From assembly GCA_030616775.1 (NCBI GenBank), contig JAUWWQ010000012.1, forward strand, positions 29,545-93,544: DNA of 64,000 nt, read 5' to 3'. Positions 1-8,155 of the stretch are shown here, in pieces; the first letter of the stretch is position 1, and the number at the start of each line of letters is the position of its first letter. The notes under the pieces are model-generated. The model saw only the letters and a list, made by a program, of their open reading frames with translations. It was not told the origin of the DNA and did no database searches. The DNA comes from Planctomycetota bacterium (GTDB lineage: Bacteria > Planctomycetota > Phycisphaerae > UBA1845). The position numbers and the translations under genes are program-made.

Positions 1-1509
1 CCTGCCGAGGCCCTGGGCGAGCCGGGTCAGTTCCCCTTTACCCGCGGGCCTCATCGTACCATGTATCAGGAGCGACTCTGGACCATGCGGCAGTTCGCCG
101 GGTTCGGGTCAGCCGACGACACCAACAAGCGATTCAAATACCTGCTCGAACACGGGCAGACGGGACTGAGCACCGCGTTCGATCTGCCCACGCTCATGGG
201 CCGTGATAGCGACGACCATCTGTCACTTGGCGAGGTGGGGCGATGTGGCGTGGCGATCTCGTCGCTGGCGGACATGCGCCGGTTGTTCGACGGGATTGAC
301 CTGGGCAATGTCAGTACGAGCATGACGATCAACGGTCCCGCGGCAATCCTGCTGGCATTCTATGTGGCGGTCGGCCAGGAGCAGGGCGTCCCGCTGGGCA
401 AGCTTCGCGGCACCCTGCAAAACGACATTCTCAAGGAATTCCATGCTCAAAACGAGTACGTCTTCCCGCCCGAGCCGAGCGTCAAGCTGGTCGTCGATAC
501 CATCGAGTATTGCACCGAACACACGCCGCAGTGGAACACGGTCAGCATCAGCGGTTACCACATCCGTGAGGCCGGGGCGACGGCCGCGGAGGAGCTGGCG
601 TTTACACTGGCGGATGGTATAGCCTACGTACAAGCGTCAATCGAGCGCGGCTTGGTCATCGACGCTTTCGCACCTCGCCTGAGCTTCTTTTTCGACGTGC
701 ACAACGATTTTTTCGAGGAGATCGCCAAGCTGCGGGCTTCCCGGCGGATCTGGGCGCATGTGATGCGCGACCGCTTCGGAGTGAAAAGTGAACGCAGCTT
801 ATTGCTGCGCATGCACTGCCAGACGGCCGGTGTGACTCTGACCGAGCAGCAGCCGACCAACAACATCATGCGCGTGGCCTATCAGGCGTTGGCGGGCGTG
901 CTGGGCGGCACACAGTCCCTTCACACCAACAGCATGGACGAAACGCTTGCTCTGCCGAGTGCCCAGGCCGCCAAGATCGCCCTGCGAACGCAGCAGATTC
1001 TCGCCTGCGAAAGCAACGTCACCCAGACCGTCGACCCGCTCGGCGGCAGCTACTTCATCGAGAAGCTGACCAACGAGATCGAGGCCAAGGCCTATGCCAT
1101 TATCGATCAAATCGACGCGATGGGCGGAGTGCTGAGAGCGATTGACCGGGGCTTTTTCCGTCGTGCCATTGCCGAGTCAGCTCATGCCCAGCAGCGTGCC
1201 CTGGAGGACGGAGAATCGAAAGTCGTCGGCGTGACTGACTTCGTCGAAGAGGGACCGCCGGGTATCGACATTCTCCAGGTTAACCAGAAGACCGAAGACG
1301 CTCAGGTTGCCGGTTTGAAGAAGCTGAAGGCCTCACGTAACCAGGCACGTCACGCCGCGGCACTGGAACGTTTGCGCGAAGATGCAAAGAAGGACATGAA
1401 TCTCATGCCCGCTCTGATCGAAGGTGCCAAGGCCGACGCCACCGTTGGCGAGATGATGGCCACAATGAAATCCGTCTTCGGCAGCTACGACGGCGGCCCG
1501 GAGTGGTAG
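1..1509 (+). CDS. Methylmalonyl-CoA mutase large (catalytic) chain, 5' truncated by window edge
   Basis: This is the coenzyme-B12-dependent mutase that interconverts methylmalonyl-CoA and succinyl-CoA, in propionate-type metabolism in the cytoplasm. The frame is open from the first base. The residues before the first in-window ATG (position 61) read as the conserved stretch ending FTRGPHRT, followed by [16 protein letters not shown], so the gene starts upstream of the window. The substrate-channel segment SGYHIREAG, with its conserved His, and the C-terminal PLGGSYFIE block are present. The 502 residues seen here hold the whole TIM barrel except roughly the first 30-60 residues. There is no B12-binding domain at the C-terminus. 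That domain lies in a separate gene beginning near 4394, fused to a GTPase. The two genes would normally be adjacent but are separated here by about 2.9 kb of accessory genes. The TMY..R.W signature favours methylmalonyl-CoA over isobutyryl-CoA as substrate (family knowledge). Confidence 0.94.
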   Translation, partial: PAEALGEPGQFPFTRGPHRTMYQERLWTMRQFAGFGSADDTNKRFKYLLEHGQTGLSTAFDLPTLMGRDSDDHLSLGEVGRCGVAISSLADMRRLFDGIDLGNVSTSMTINGPAAILLAFYVAVGQEQGVPLGKLRGTLQNDILKEFHAQNEYVFPPEPSVKLVVDTIEYCTEHTPQWNTVSISGYHIREAGATAAEELAFTLADGIAYVQASIERGLVIDAFAPRLSFFFDVHNDFFEEIAKLRASRRIWAHVMRDRFGVKSERSLLLRMHCQTAGVTLTEQQPTNNIMRVAYQALAGVLGGTQSLHTNSMDETLALPSAQAAKIALRTQQILACESNVTQTVDPLGGSYFIEKLTNEIEAKAYAIIDQIDAMGGVLRAIDRGFFRRAIAESAHAQQRALEDGESKVVGVTDFVEEGPPGIDILQVNQKTEDAQVAGLKKLKASRNQARHAAALERLREDAKKDMNLMPALIEGAKADATVGEMMATMKSVFGSYDGGPEW

Positions 1510-1728
1510 GCGCTCCTAAGGTCAGGAGCGAAGTCCTCCCCAGGGGCGACAACGAGCAGCAGCTCCTGCAAGGCCTGCTCAGCGAGCGTGACAAGGTCGA
1601 AGCGGACATGAAGCACGGGGCGCCGTTTTCGTGCGGTATGTGCCGAGAATCAATGATACGCGCCGCAGCGAGCTGGCCTTACGATGCCGATTCGGAGGCG
1701 ACAGCCCTTCCAATCGTGAAAGGAATCG

Positions 1729-2928
1729 ATGATGCTTGACTACTTCCGAGCGGACAATTTCAAGTCGCTTGTCAATGTTAGCTTTGAGCCAACCGGCCTG
1801 AATCTCCTCGTTGGGAGCAACAACTCCGGCAAGACCAACCTTTGCCATGCGATGCAATTCCTTTCGTTGACAACTAGGAAATCTCTTAACGAGGCTTCGC
1901 AGTGTACGGGCGAGCCATGGAGTCTTGCCAATGTTTATCTGGACAAAGCTACGATTGACCTTTCTCTGCGCTGCACGCTCACATGGGAAAAGAAGGCCTA
2001 CAAGTTTGATTATGAACTGAGCTTGACAGCGCCGCGCGCGGCAAGAGAGCGCGGGCAAAGTATCCCTCTCGGCGTGCAACACGAGGTGCTTCGGGTAACG
2101 GGAGGGGCATTCAACGAAACCGTCCTCATGGAGAACGACGCTGGACAGGTCAAGTTGTTGCATGAGCGGGTTTTTCTGGGCGAGCAACAGGGGCAGGATA
2201 AGTATAAGACGACGACGGCCCCACCGGATCATACGATGTTGTTCCGCCTGTACGACCTGGAAACCAACCAGCGTGCCAACCTGTTCAAGCGGTATCTCGG
2301 TAGCTGGCAGTACTTCAACTTTGATGCCTTGCGTTTGCGGCATACCGGTGCCCAACCGATGAACATCTTGCTCAATTCGGACGGAGGAAACTTGGCATCA
2401 GTCATGTCCAATCTGAAGAGCTCCGAGGAACGCTTGTATCGCAAGATCGTGGATGCAGCGAAGACCTTGGAGCCAAAGCTTTACGCCATCAATTTTTTGT
2501 TGCCCGACACCGAGCATGTATACATGTTCTTCGAGGATGAGAAGGGCAAGCGATTCAGCGCAGCCAACATCTCGGACGGTACACTCCGCTACCTGGCACT
2601 TTGTACGCTGGTCATTTTGAACCGACACCTCAAAGCGAGGGAAGGTGCGCCGCTTGTCATGATCGAGGAGCCTGAGAACGGAATCTTCGTGGGTCATCTC
2701 AAGCCACTATTTGAGCGGATTGAACCGTCCGGCAAGGAGGGACAATACTTGTTCACATCTCACGCTCCGTACTTCATCGACCTGTTTGATGCATGCCTCG
2801 ACGGCGTGTGGGTCGCGCGTAGCGAGCGAACCCATACCACAATCGAGCGTCCACCAAGGAGCAAGATCGAGAAACGGCTCGGTGAGTATTCGCTCGGAGA
2901 GATGCACTTTAGAGGTTTACTGCAATGA
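1729..2928 (+). CDS. AAA-family (OLD/SMC-like) ATPase, first gene of a two-gene accessory module
   Basis: This 399-residue ATPase has the ABC/SMC-like fold of the AAA_15/AAA_21 group used by many phage-defence systems. A Walker A GSNNSGKTN lies near residues 29-37, a Walker B followed by EEPENG near 310-318, and a TSHAP switch/H-loop motif near 343-347. There is no TOPRIM domain in this protein. The next gene overlaps it by 4 nt (ATGA), which implies translational coupling. The start is ATG at 1729 (a second ATG follows at once) behind an AAAGGA Shine-Dalgarno. The pair sits between the two halves of a methylmalonyl-CoA mutase operon, which marks it as an insertion. An ATPase plus small TOPRIM protein resembles the architecture of PARIS (AriA/AriB). 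Whether it is defence or another ATPase-effector pair is inference. No signal peptide or membrane segment is seen. Confidence 0.85.
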   Translation: MMLDYFRADNFKSLVNVSFEPTGLNLLVGSNNSGKTNLCHAMQFLSLTTRKSLNEASQCTGEPWSLANVYLDKATIDLSLRCTLTWEKKAYKFDYELSLTAPRAARERGQSIPLGVQHEVLRVTGGAFNETVLMENDAGQVKLLHERVFLGEQQGQDKYKTTTAPPDHTMLFRLYDLETNQRANLFKRYLGSWQYFNFDALRLRHTGAQPMNILLNSDGGNLASVMSNLKSSEERLYRKIVDAAKTLEPKLYAINFLLPDTEHVYMFFEDEKGKRFSAANISDGTLRYLALCTLVILNRHLKAREGAPLVMIEEPENGIFVGHLKPLFERIEPSGKEGQYLFTSHAPYFIDLFDACLDGVWVARSERTHTTIERPPRSKIEKRLGEYSLGEMHFRGLLQ

Positions 2929-3515
2929 GGATCGGCTACGCCGTTCAAGGCTCGACCGATCGGGCTTTCCTCCGTGGGCTAAAGGAACGATGGTGCGCCA
3001 ACGCTGAGATGATAGAGGGCGCGTTTCGCGGTTCCACCGGACTGAGCCTTCGGCGTGAATTGGCGAGAATATGCGACGATCTCTTCTGGCAGAAGGCATG
3101 TGACGTCATCGTGTTCTTGTCTGACGCCGATGTGGCTGACTGGCGAACGGTGCAAAGGCGCGAAGTCGAGAAGCTCCCTGACGAGATTCGCCCTTTCGCA
3201 GTGTATGGCATGGCTGACCGCAACACTGAATGCTGGTTGTGCGCCGATCCGCACTACATCTCCGAGAAGACTGAACGCGCATTCGAGGACTTTACTGCGG
3301 ACGACCCAAAGGGCGCATTCCAGTCAGCGATGCGCATTTCGCGAGATGATAAGCGGGAATCGGAGATCGCAGCACTCGTTCGGGACGCTTACGTCGGGGT
3401 GCTGCGGCGCTGGCTGGAGACGAGTAGATCGTTTGAGGATTTCTATGACCAACTCTGGACGGTCAGCAGACAGCGAGAATGCGACATAGACAATCTTCGT
3501 GAAAGTGGCTCCTGA
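2925..3515 (+). CDS. Small TOPRIM-like (DUF4276-like) protein paired with the ATPase
   Basis: This 196-residue cytoplasmic protein starts inside the stop codon of the upstream ATPase (ATGA overlap). The N-terminus AVQGSTDRAFL resembles the VEGxTD opening of TOPRIM/DUF4276 proteins, but the usual catalytic Glu is Gln. A central FLSDAD supplies the DxD-type acidic pair. The segment MADRNTECWLCAD matches the family's R-x-x-E-x-W-L-x-A-D element. In AAA-TOPRIM defence pairs the TOPRIM subunit is the nuclease or toxin and the ATPase is the sensor (family knowledge). Assignment of that role here is inference. The Gln for Glu change could mean a weak or non-nucleolytic effector. Family membership is moderately sure, and the function is unknown. 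Confidence 0.72.
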   Translation: MRIGYAVQGSTDRAFLRGLKERWCANAEMIEGAFRGSTGLSLRRELARICDDLFWQKACDVIVFLSDADVADWRTVQRREVEKLPDEIRPFAVYGMADRNTECWLCADPHYISEKTERAFEDFTADDPKGAFQSAMRISRDDKRESEIAALVRDAYVGVLRRWLETSRSFEDFYDQLWTVSRQRECDIDNLRESGS

Positions 3516-3568
3516 TTGCGCGAACAAGGCTGGCGGTAATCGACGAGGCGATGACCGCGCGAGACACC

Positions 3569-3748
3569 ATGGCGGATGTACTGATCTATTGGCGGGACCA
3601 CGCGGCCAACCGGGCCTACCAGTTCTCCGGGGATCGTGCGTACAAGGGACACCGGATTGCCAAGCGCCTGACTGGGCTGGATGCGCAGTGCGGTTTGGCA
3701 ATAACGCACCCGGATTTGACGCCCAGGGAGCCCCGGAGGGGCGTGTGA
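3569..3748 (+). pseudogene. Short open fragment, probably the 5' end of a gene cut by the REP/transposase element
   Basis: A 59-codon frame begins MADVLIYWRDHA and reads as protein-like sequence for about 45 residues. It then enters the palindromic left end of the neighbouring transposon-like element, where the frame degenerates (PREPRRG) and stops. I read it as the surviving 5' end of a gene that was interrupted. No family is recognised and it could be non-coding. Confidence 0.25.
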
Positions 3749-4393
3749 CAATAGCCCAGCGATTCATCGCTGGGATAAAGTCGCCAGCCTACTGCCGAGT
3801 CCCGTAGGGACGGTTGAATCGCGGGCGTTTTGACCCGCGATGGCAAACGATGCCACATTCCTACTCGAACTGCCTGATTCATTACATCTTCAGCACGAAG
3901 GATCGGCGCAAGATGATCTTCCCGGAAATCCACGAACGTTTGTGGGCCTACCTCGGCGGCATCGCCCGGGAGAATGGGGTGAAGGCTTTGGCGGTTGGGG
4001 GGACCGACGATCACGTGCATATGTTGGCCGCGCTACCCTCGCCGCTGTCGGTTGCTAAGGCCATCCAGCTCATTAAAGGCGGGTCGTCGAAATGGTTGCA
4101 CGACACGTTTCCTGCGATGAGGACCTTTGCCTGGCAGGAAGGATATGGAGCGTTCAGCATCAGCGTGTCTGGCATCGCCGATACCGTAGCGTACATTCTC
4201 GGGCAAGAGCGGCATCATCGAACGCGGACGTTCGAGCAGGAGTTCGTTGCGTTTCTCAAGAAGCACGACATCGGCTATGATGAACGTTACGTGTTTGGCT
4301 GACGTTCAGCCGTCCCTACGGGACTGGTGTGTTTACTGAGTGGATACCCAGCGTTGAAACGCTGGGCTATCGTCGGCCATCCCTACGGGACTC
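3726..4393 (+). mobile_element. REP-associated (RAYT-type) IS200-like element with palindromic ends
   Basis: A single transposase gene is bracketed by related hairpins in inverted order. The left side carries tagcccagcg-attcat-cgctggg (3752-3774) then gtcccgtagggac (3799-3811). The right side carries cgtccctacgggac (4311-4324) then cccagcg-ttgaaa-cgctgggcta (4347-4369) and a second ccctacggga near 4380. This is the layout of REP-associated tyrosine transposases, which act on such palindromes. The right end runs directly into the B12/GTPase gene, whose only upstream start codons (TTG, GTG) lie inside or just after the repeat. Confidence 0.75.
3850..4302 (+). CDS. IS200/IS605-family (RAYT-type) Y1 transposase TnpA
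   Basis: This 150-residue HUH single-strand transposase looks complete. The HUH motif DDHVHML has its two His at about residues 55 and 57, and the catalytic Tyr is Y115 in YILGQERHH. The YI-x-x-Q-x-x-HH block is typical of the REP-associated subfamily. The start is taken as ATG 3850 (MPHSYSNCLIHYIFSTKDRR), since the family begins with this segment. An upstream in-frame TTG at 3814 would add 12 residues encoded by the terminal repeat. The gene lies between inverted palindromes, and no TnpB is present. The protein appears intact, so the element may still be active or recently active. Confidence 0.9.
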   Translation: MPHSYSNCLIHYIFSTKDRRKMIFPEIHERLWAYLGGIARENGVKALAVGGTDDHVHMLAALPSPLSVAKAIQLIKGGSSKWLHDTFPAMRTFAWQEGYGAFSISVSGIADTVAYILGQERHHRTRTFEQEFVAFLKKHDIGYDERYVFG

Positions 4394-5572
4394 TTGGTGT
4401 TGCGACTCAATTATGATGTCGTTACGGAACGATTAGTAGCGCGACTGGAGACGGAAGTGGTAGTCAAAGCGGTGGAGCAGAGTCCCCGTGTGTTGCTCGC
4501 CAAGATCGGGCTGGATGGTCATGATCGTGGCGTCAAGGTTCTGGCACGGTCGTTCCGGGACGCCGGGATCGAGGTGATCTACACCGGTTTGTGGCAGACC
4601 TGTGAGGCGACCATGCACGCGGCCTTGCAGGAGGACGTCGATGTGGTCGGGGTGAGCCTCCTGTCGGCCGCCCACATGACCGTGATGCCCCAGATTCTGA
4701 GCATTCGCAAGGAGCTCGGCATCGAGCAGATGCCGGTGGTGCTCGGCGGGATCGTTCCGGTGGCCGACTATCCCAAGTTGAAGGAAATGGGTATCGCGGC
4801 GGTCTTCAACCCCGGTTCATTTCTCGATAAGATCATCGAAACCATGCAGGAGCTGGCCTTGCACCGAGAGACTGTAGATTCCGACGAGATCCGTGCCGGG
4901 TATGCTCGCGGGGATACGCGGGCCCTGGCAAAGCTGATCACCGCCGTTCAGCACGGTGAAGATCTGAACGGCTGGACCCCGCCGCCCGGTCAGGCCACCA
5001 TCATCGGGATAACCGGCGCCCCGGGTGTGGGGAAGAGTTCGTTTATCGGCCGGCTCGGCAAGCGGCTTAGAAATCGTGGCAAGAAAGTGGCCGTCGTAGC
5101 CATCGATCCGAGCAGCCCGGTCACCGGCGGGGCGCTGCTGGGTGACCGGTTGCGGATGATGACCGGCGAGCCCGACGTGAACTTTTTCATCCGCAGCCTG
5201 TCGTCCGGGGACGTGCAGGGTGGTCTCGCCCCGCACTGCCGCGAAGTTGTCAATATTCTCGACGGATTCGGGTTTGACTACGTCCTTGTGGAGACGGTGG
5301 GTGCCGGGCAGGCGGACGTGGCCATCCGCGAACTGACTGAGCACATTCTCCTGCTGCTCATGCCGGAAAGCGGCGACTCGATCCAGTTCTCCAAAGCCGG
5401 GGTGACGGAGATCGCCCGCGGTTTCGTACTTAATAAATGCGATCTTTCCGGTGCGGATGCCACCGAGGCCCAACTTCGCAGCGCCGTGGGCGACAACCGC
5501 CCGTTGTGGAGAGTCAGCAGCGTCCGCGACGAAGGAATCGACGCCGTCGCAGATTGGGTGACATCACTTTAG
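4394..5572 (+). CDS. Fusion of B12-binding (mutase small-chain) domain and MeaB/ArgK-type chaperone GTPase
   Basis: Residues about 35-160 form a cobalamin-binding domain with the base-off signature DGHDRG and GGIVP loop that completes the mutase. Residues about 200-390 form a MeaB-type G domain: P-loop GAPGVGKS at 208-215, AIDPSSP, VETVGAGQ, and NKCD for base specificity. MeaB proteins load and protect adenosylcobalamin on the mutase. The fusion resembles part of IcmF but lacks the mutase domain, which is the separate gene ending at 1509. The G domain stops about 40 residues after NKCD, so the C-terminal dimerisation arm of stand-alone MeaB (usually about 330 residues) is missing. No ATG precedes the domain in frame. 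TTG 4394, GTG 4397 and TTG 4400 are the only early starts and lie at the edge of a REP repeat, so the original 5' end may have been replaced. Confidence 0.9.
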   Translation: MVLRLNYDVVTERLVARLETEVVVKAVEQSPRVLLAKIGLDGHDRGVKVLARSFRDAGIEVIYTGLWQTCEATMHAALQEDVDVVGVSLLSAAHMTVMPQILSIRKELGIEQMPVVLGGIVPVADYPKLKEMGIAAVFNPGSFLDKIIETMQELALHRETVDSDEIRAGYARGDTRALAKLITAVQHGEDLNGWTPPPGQATIIGITGAPGVGKSSFIGRLGKRLRNRGKKVAVVAIDPSSPVTGGALLGDRLRMMTGEPDVNFFIRSLSSGDVQGGLAPHCREVVNILDGFGFDYVLVETVGAGQADVAIRELTEHILLLLMPESGDSIQFSKAGVTEIARGFVLNKCDLSGADATEAQLRSAVGDNRPLWRVSSVRDEGIDAVADWVTSL

Positions 5573-5595
5573 CACTGTGGACATGCCAGACCGAG

Positions 5596-5680
5596 CCGCA
5601 GGCTTCAGCCTGCGCGGTGGCACGATTGCCCTTTATGCTCATCCGTATTCGACCGTCCGCGCGGGCTTTAGCCTGCGCGG
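5596..5680. repeat. Two REP-like palindromes
   Basis: Two related small palindromes follow the GTPase gene: ccgcaggcttcagcctgcgcgg (two blocks around ttca, 5596-5617) and gcgcgggctttagcctgcgcgg (5658-5680). They share the core gc-ggctt-agcctgcgcgg and could fold as hairpins. They may act as an mRNA end or transcription stop for the mutase operon, although no T-run follows. Confidence 0.6.
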
Positions 5681-5780
5681 ATTATCAACACGTAACAACA
5701 CTGCATACCACGAATATCCGCGCGTCCTGACCCTTGACGCTTCGCATAAAGGGGAACAGGCCGCGGCTCGCTTGATTCCG

Positions 5781-5968
5781 AAAGGGGACTGGCTCCGAGC
5801 TCATGACCGATCACGCCACCGAGAAGCGCCCCCGGCGAGGTGCCTGTACCCTTTTTCAACAGGCTCCTAGCGCAGCACGACAACGGAAAAAGGGGACTGG
5901 CTCCGAGTTCATGGCTGATCACGTCACCGAAAAGCGCCCCCGGCGAGGTGCCTGTACCCTTTTTCAAC
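5781..5968. repeat. Tandem pair of 80-bp repeats (palindromic-arm family)
   Basis: Two 80-bp units (5781-5860 and 5889-5968) differ at about five positions. Each begins aaaggggactggctccgag and ends ggtgcctgtacccttttt-caac. The two ends of a unit are imperfect inverted copies of each other (GGG-AC-GGC-CC), so each unit can fold back. A third, diverged member with the arms in reverse order lies at 25292-25369. Short frames that cross these units are repeat-derived and were not called as genes. Between 5573 and about 6200 nothing else is recognisable. Confidence 0.8.
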
Positions 5969-6199
5969 GCGCAGCATCAACCTCTGCCCCTGCGAATCGC
6001 CGGCCTTCGTTCGGTCGCCGCGTCAGCCACGCTGCACCAACGGTGGCGGGCACACCGGCGTTGCAGCGGCCGCCACTCCATGTTATGCTTCCTGCATGTT
6101 ATTGAGCGGCGCCTGACCAAGCCCTTTACTGGCGGGAGTTTGACCTATAGTCTTACGGTGAATCATGTGTGCCTTTTGCGCGCGACTTTTGGCGGCGGC

Positions 6200-6361
6200 G
6201 TAGGCGCGCCTTGGGTTCCGGCCGTCAACAACGCCGGCACCTGGGGCCGCTGGGCATTCATCGAAATCACCGACCCGTGGGACGCGAAGAACACGATTCG
6301 CACGTTGCTTGCCACGGCACCAGATACCGCGAAAGGCGATCCACATGCTAACGCGACTTAG
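6200..6361 (+). pseudogene. 3' stub of a restriction-endonuclease (Res, type III-like) gene
   Basis: An open frame closing at 6361 ends with WVPAVNNAGTWGRWAFIEI followed by a short helix. This matches the C-terminal end I know from helicase-nuclease restriction subunits of the type III-like BPTD_3080 group (V-N-x-x-G-x-[FWY]-GRWAF). Upstream of about 6200 the frame is unrelated, repeat-derived sequence, so only the last 50 or so residues remain. The stub overlaps the start of the next gene by 17 nt, as expected if the two were once an operon. The assignment rests on remembered family sequence. A profile search of the last 55 codons would decide it. Confidence 0.55.
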
Positions 6362-8084
6362 ACTGTGCAACTTCAAACGATTCGACCGTGCCGACATCGA
6401 ACTTGGCAAGTCGGTTGTGTTCATCGGTCCGAACAATTCCGGGAAGACAAGCGCGATGCAAGCGCTCGCTCTTTGGGATGTGGGGCTCCGTCTCTGGAGC
6501 GAGAAGCGCGGTGTGAAAGGATCGCACGAGAAGCACCGAGGTGTTCCGATTAACCGGCGCGACCTAATCGCGATCCCCACGCCCGCCACGAACCTGCTCT
6601 GGCGGGGCACGGACGTCCGTAAGTCACAGGTGATCGACGGAAAACAGCAACCGCGGAACATTCGGATCGACGTAACCGTCGAAGGCATCACTAATGGCAG
6701 GGCATGGTCCTGCGGCTTGGAGTTTGATTACAGCAACGAAGAGTCCTTCGGTTGCCGCCCCCTTCGCCTACCGGGGCAAGAGGATGTACTCGTCCGCAAA
6801 GCGCAGTTCTCGGAAATCCCAAACGAGGCGACGGCCCTGAAGATCGCCTATCTACCTCCCATGTCGGGGCTGGCCGACCGGGAGTTCATCAAGCAGCAAG
6901 GTGAGATAGGCTTCCTGATCGGGCAGGGGCAGACGGCCCAGATTCTTCGGAATCTCTGCCATCAGTTATTCCAGAAGGACGACGCGATGGCATGGAAGAA
7001 CGTGACGGCACAGATCAAGTCGTTGTTCGGCGCGAGACTCCTCGATCCGGAATACATCCCAGAGCGAAGCGAAATCGTCATGCGATACGAAGAGGATGAC
7101 GCGCACCTCGACCTGTCCAGCGCCGGTCGCGGCTTGCAGCAAACGCTCCTCCTGCTCGCTTACCTGTACGCCAATCCCGACACCGTGCTTTTGCTGGACG
7201 AGCCCGATGCCCACCTGGAGACCGTGCGCCAACGCGAGATTTACAAACTGCTTTCTTCCATCTCCGACCAGCAGAACTCGCAAATCATCGCCGCCAGCCA
7301 TTCCGAGGTGGTGCTCAATGAAGCAGCGGGCAGCGGCAAGGTTGTTGCCTTCGTCGGGAAACCTCACGTGCTGAACGACAAGGGCAGTCAGGTTCTCAAA
7401 GCGCTCAACAGCATCGGGTGGGACCAATATTATCAGGCCGAAGCGACGGGGTGGGTCTTGTATCTTGAAGCGTCGAGCGACCTCGCGATTCTACAAGCGT
7501 TCGCCGAGACCCTTAAGCATCCCGCAGCGAAGTATCTGGAGCGCCCCTTCGTACACTATGTCTCGAATCACCCACAAAAGGCTCGCGATCACTTCTTCGG
7601 CCTCCGCGAGGCCAAGGGTGATCTGCACGGCATTGCCATCTTCGACCGACTGGATAAGAAGCTCGTCACGGATAGCGACCTAGTGGAACTCATGTGGAGT
7701 CGTCGTGAGATTGAAAACTACTTCTGCGCAGAAGAGGTCCTCCTGGCCTGGTTGCGGCCGCACGATCAACCGGATGACCTTTTCGGTGACGCCGAGGCCC
7801 GGAAGCGCGAAGACGTAATGCGTGAAGCCATCGCCGAAGTGACGCGCCTACTTGAAATCGATGAAGAGTCTCCGTGGTCAGACGACGTAAAGGCGACCGA
7901 TGACGTTCTCGACCGCGTATTTCGGGTCTTCTTCAAGAAGCTGGAACTCCCTCTTACGTTCCGAAAATCGGACTACCATGTCTTGGCGAAACTCGTTCAC
8001 AAGGACAACCTCGATTCCGAAGTGACCGACAAGCTGGACGCTATTGTCGAAGTGGCGGACAGGGTGCAAGCGAGACCGGAATAG
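6345..8084 (+). CDS. ATPase-TOPRIM fusion protein (OLD/PARIS-like), candidate defence protein
   Basis: This 579-residue protein begins at ATG 6345 behind GAAAGG. A TTG 12 codons upstream lies in the stub of the previous gene. The N-terminal ABC-like ATPase has Walker A GPNNSGKTS at 28-36, a signature-like LSSAGRGLQQ near 255, Walker B/D-loop LLDEPDAHLE near 281-291, and switch His in ASHSE near 320. The C-terminal third looks TOPRIM/DUF4435-like: YLEASSD near 372 supplies the first acidic residue, IFDRLDK near 431-437 the second cluster, and RREIENY near 452-458 the motif typical of DUF4435. Single-chain versions of PARIS and OLD-family nucleases share this order (family knowledge). It lies between fragments that look like a restriction gene and a methyltransferase gene, so it may be the survivor of a larger locus. 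The function in phage defence is inferred. Confidence 0.85.
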   Translation: MLTRLRLCNFKRFDRADIELGKSVVFIGPNNSGKTSAMQALALWDVGLRLWSEKRGVKGSHEKHRGVPINRRDLIAIPTPATNLLWRGTDVRKSQVIDGKQQPRNIRIDVTVEGITNGRAWSCGLEFDYSNEESFGCRPLRLPGQEDVLVRKAQFSEIPNEATALKIAYLPPMSGLADREFIKQQGEIGFLIGQGQTAQILRNLCHQLFQKDDAMAWKNVTAQIKSLFGARLLDPEYIPERSEIVMRYEEDDAHLDLSSAGRGLQQTLLLLAYLYANPDTVLLLDEPDAHLETVRQREIYKLLSSISDQQNSQIIAASHSEVVLNEAAGSGKVVAFVGKPHVLNDKGSQVLKALNSIGWDQYYQAEATGWVLYLEASSDLAILQAFAETLKHPAAKYLERPFVHYVSNHPQKARDHFFGLREAKGDLHGIAIFDRLDKKLVTDSDLVELMWSRREIENYFCAEEVLLAWLRPHDQPDDLFGDAEARKREDVMREAIAEVTRLLEIDEESPWSDDVKATDDVLDRVFRVFFKKLELPLTFRKSDYHVLAKLVHKDNLDSEVTDKLDAIVEVADRVQARPE

Positions 8085-8086
8085 AT

Positions 8087-8155
8087 ATGGCAAAGAAGAC
8101 GACCAAGAATAAGACAGGGCCGGAGAAAAAGCTCGCCACGATCCGGCACGACTAA
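8087..8155 (+). pseudogene. 5' stub of a site-specific DNA methyltransferase gene
   Basis: An ATG two bases after the ATPase stop opens a 22-codon frame, MAKKTTKNKT through KLATIRHD, that ends at TAA. The next codons in the same frame read KRANIPT. The run KLATIRHD-x-KRANIPT is what I know as the conserved N-terminus of the methyltransferase that pairs with BPTD_3080-type restriction subunits. The gene therefore seems truncated after about 30 codons and also carries an in-frame stop. Just after KRANIPT the sequence switches to a transposase-like fragment on the other strand. Confidence 0.55.

Noticed and set aside
1503..1739. 78-codon plus-strand frame between the mutase and the ATPase
   Set aside because: It begins in the last codons of the mutase without a ribosome site and has no protein-like pattern. 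It contains a partial gtgccgagaat repeat half, so it is probably spacer.
1579..2355. 258-codon minus-strand frame
   Set aside because: Antisense to the AAA ATPase; the ATPase frame has Walker motifs and a ribosome site, this one has neither.
4817..5473. 218-codon minus-strand frame
   Set aside because: Antisense to the B12-MeaB gene, with no recognisable protein features.
5840..6361. 173-codon frame as a full gene
   Set aside because: Its first two thirds are translated repeats and low-complexity spacer. Only the last 50 or so codons look like real protein and were kept as a stub.
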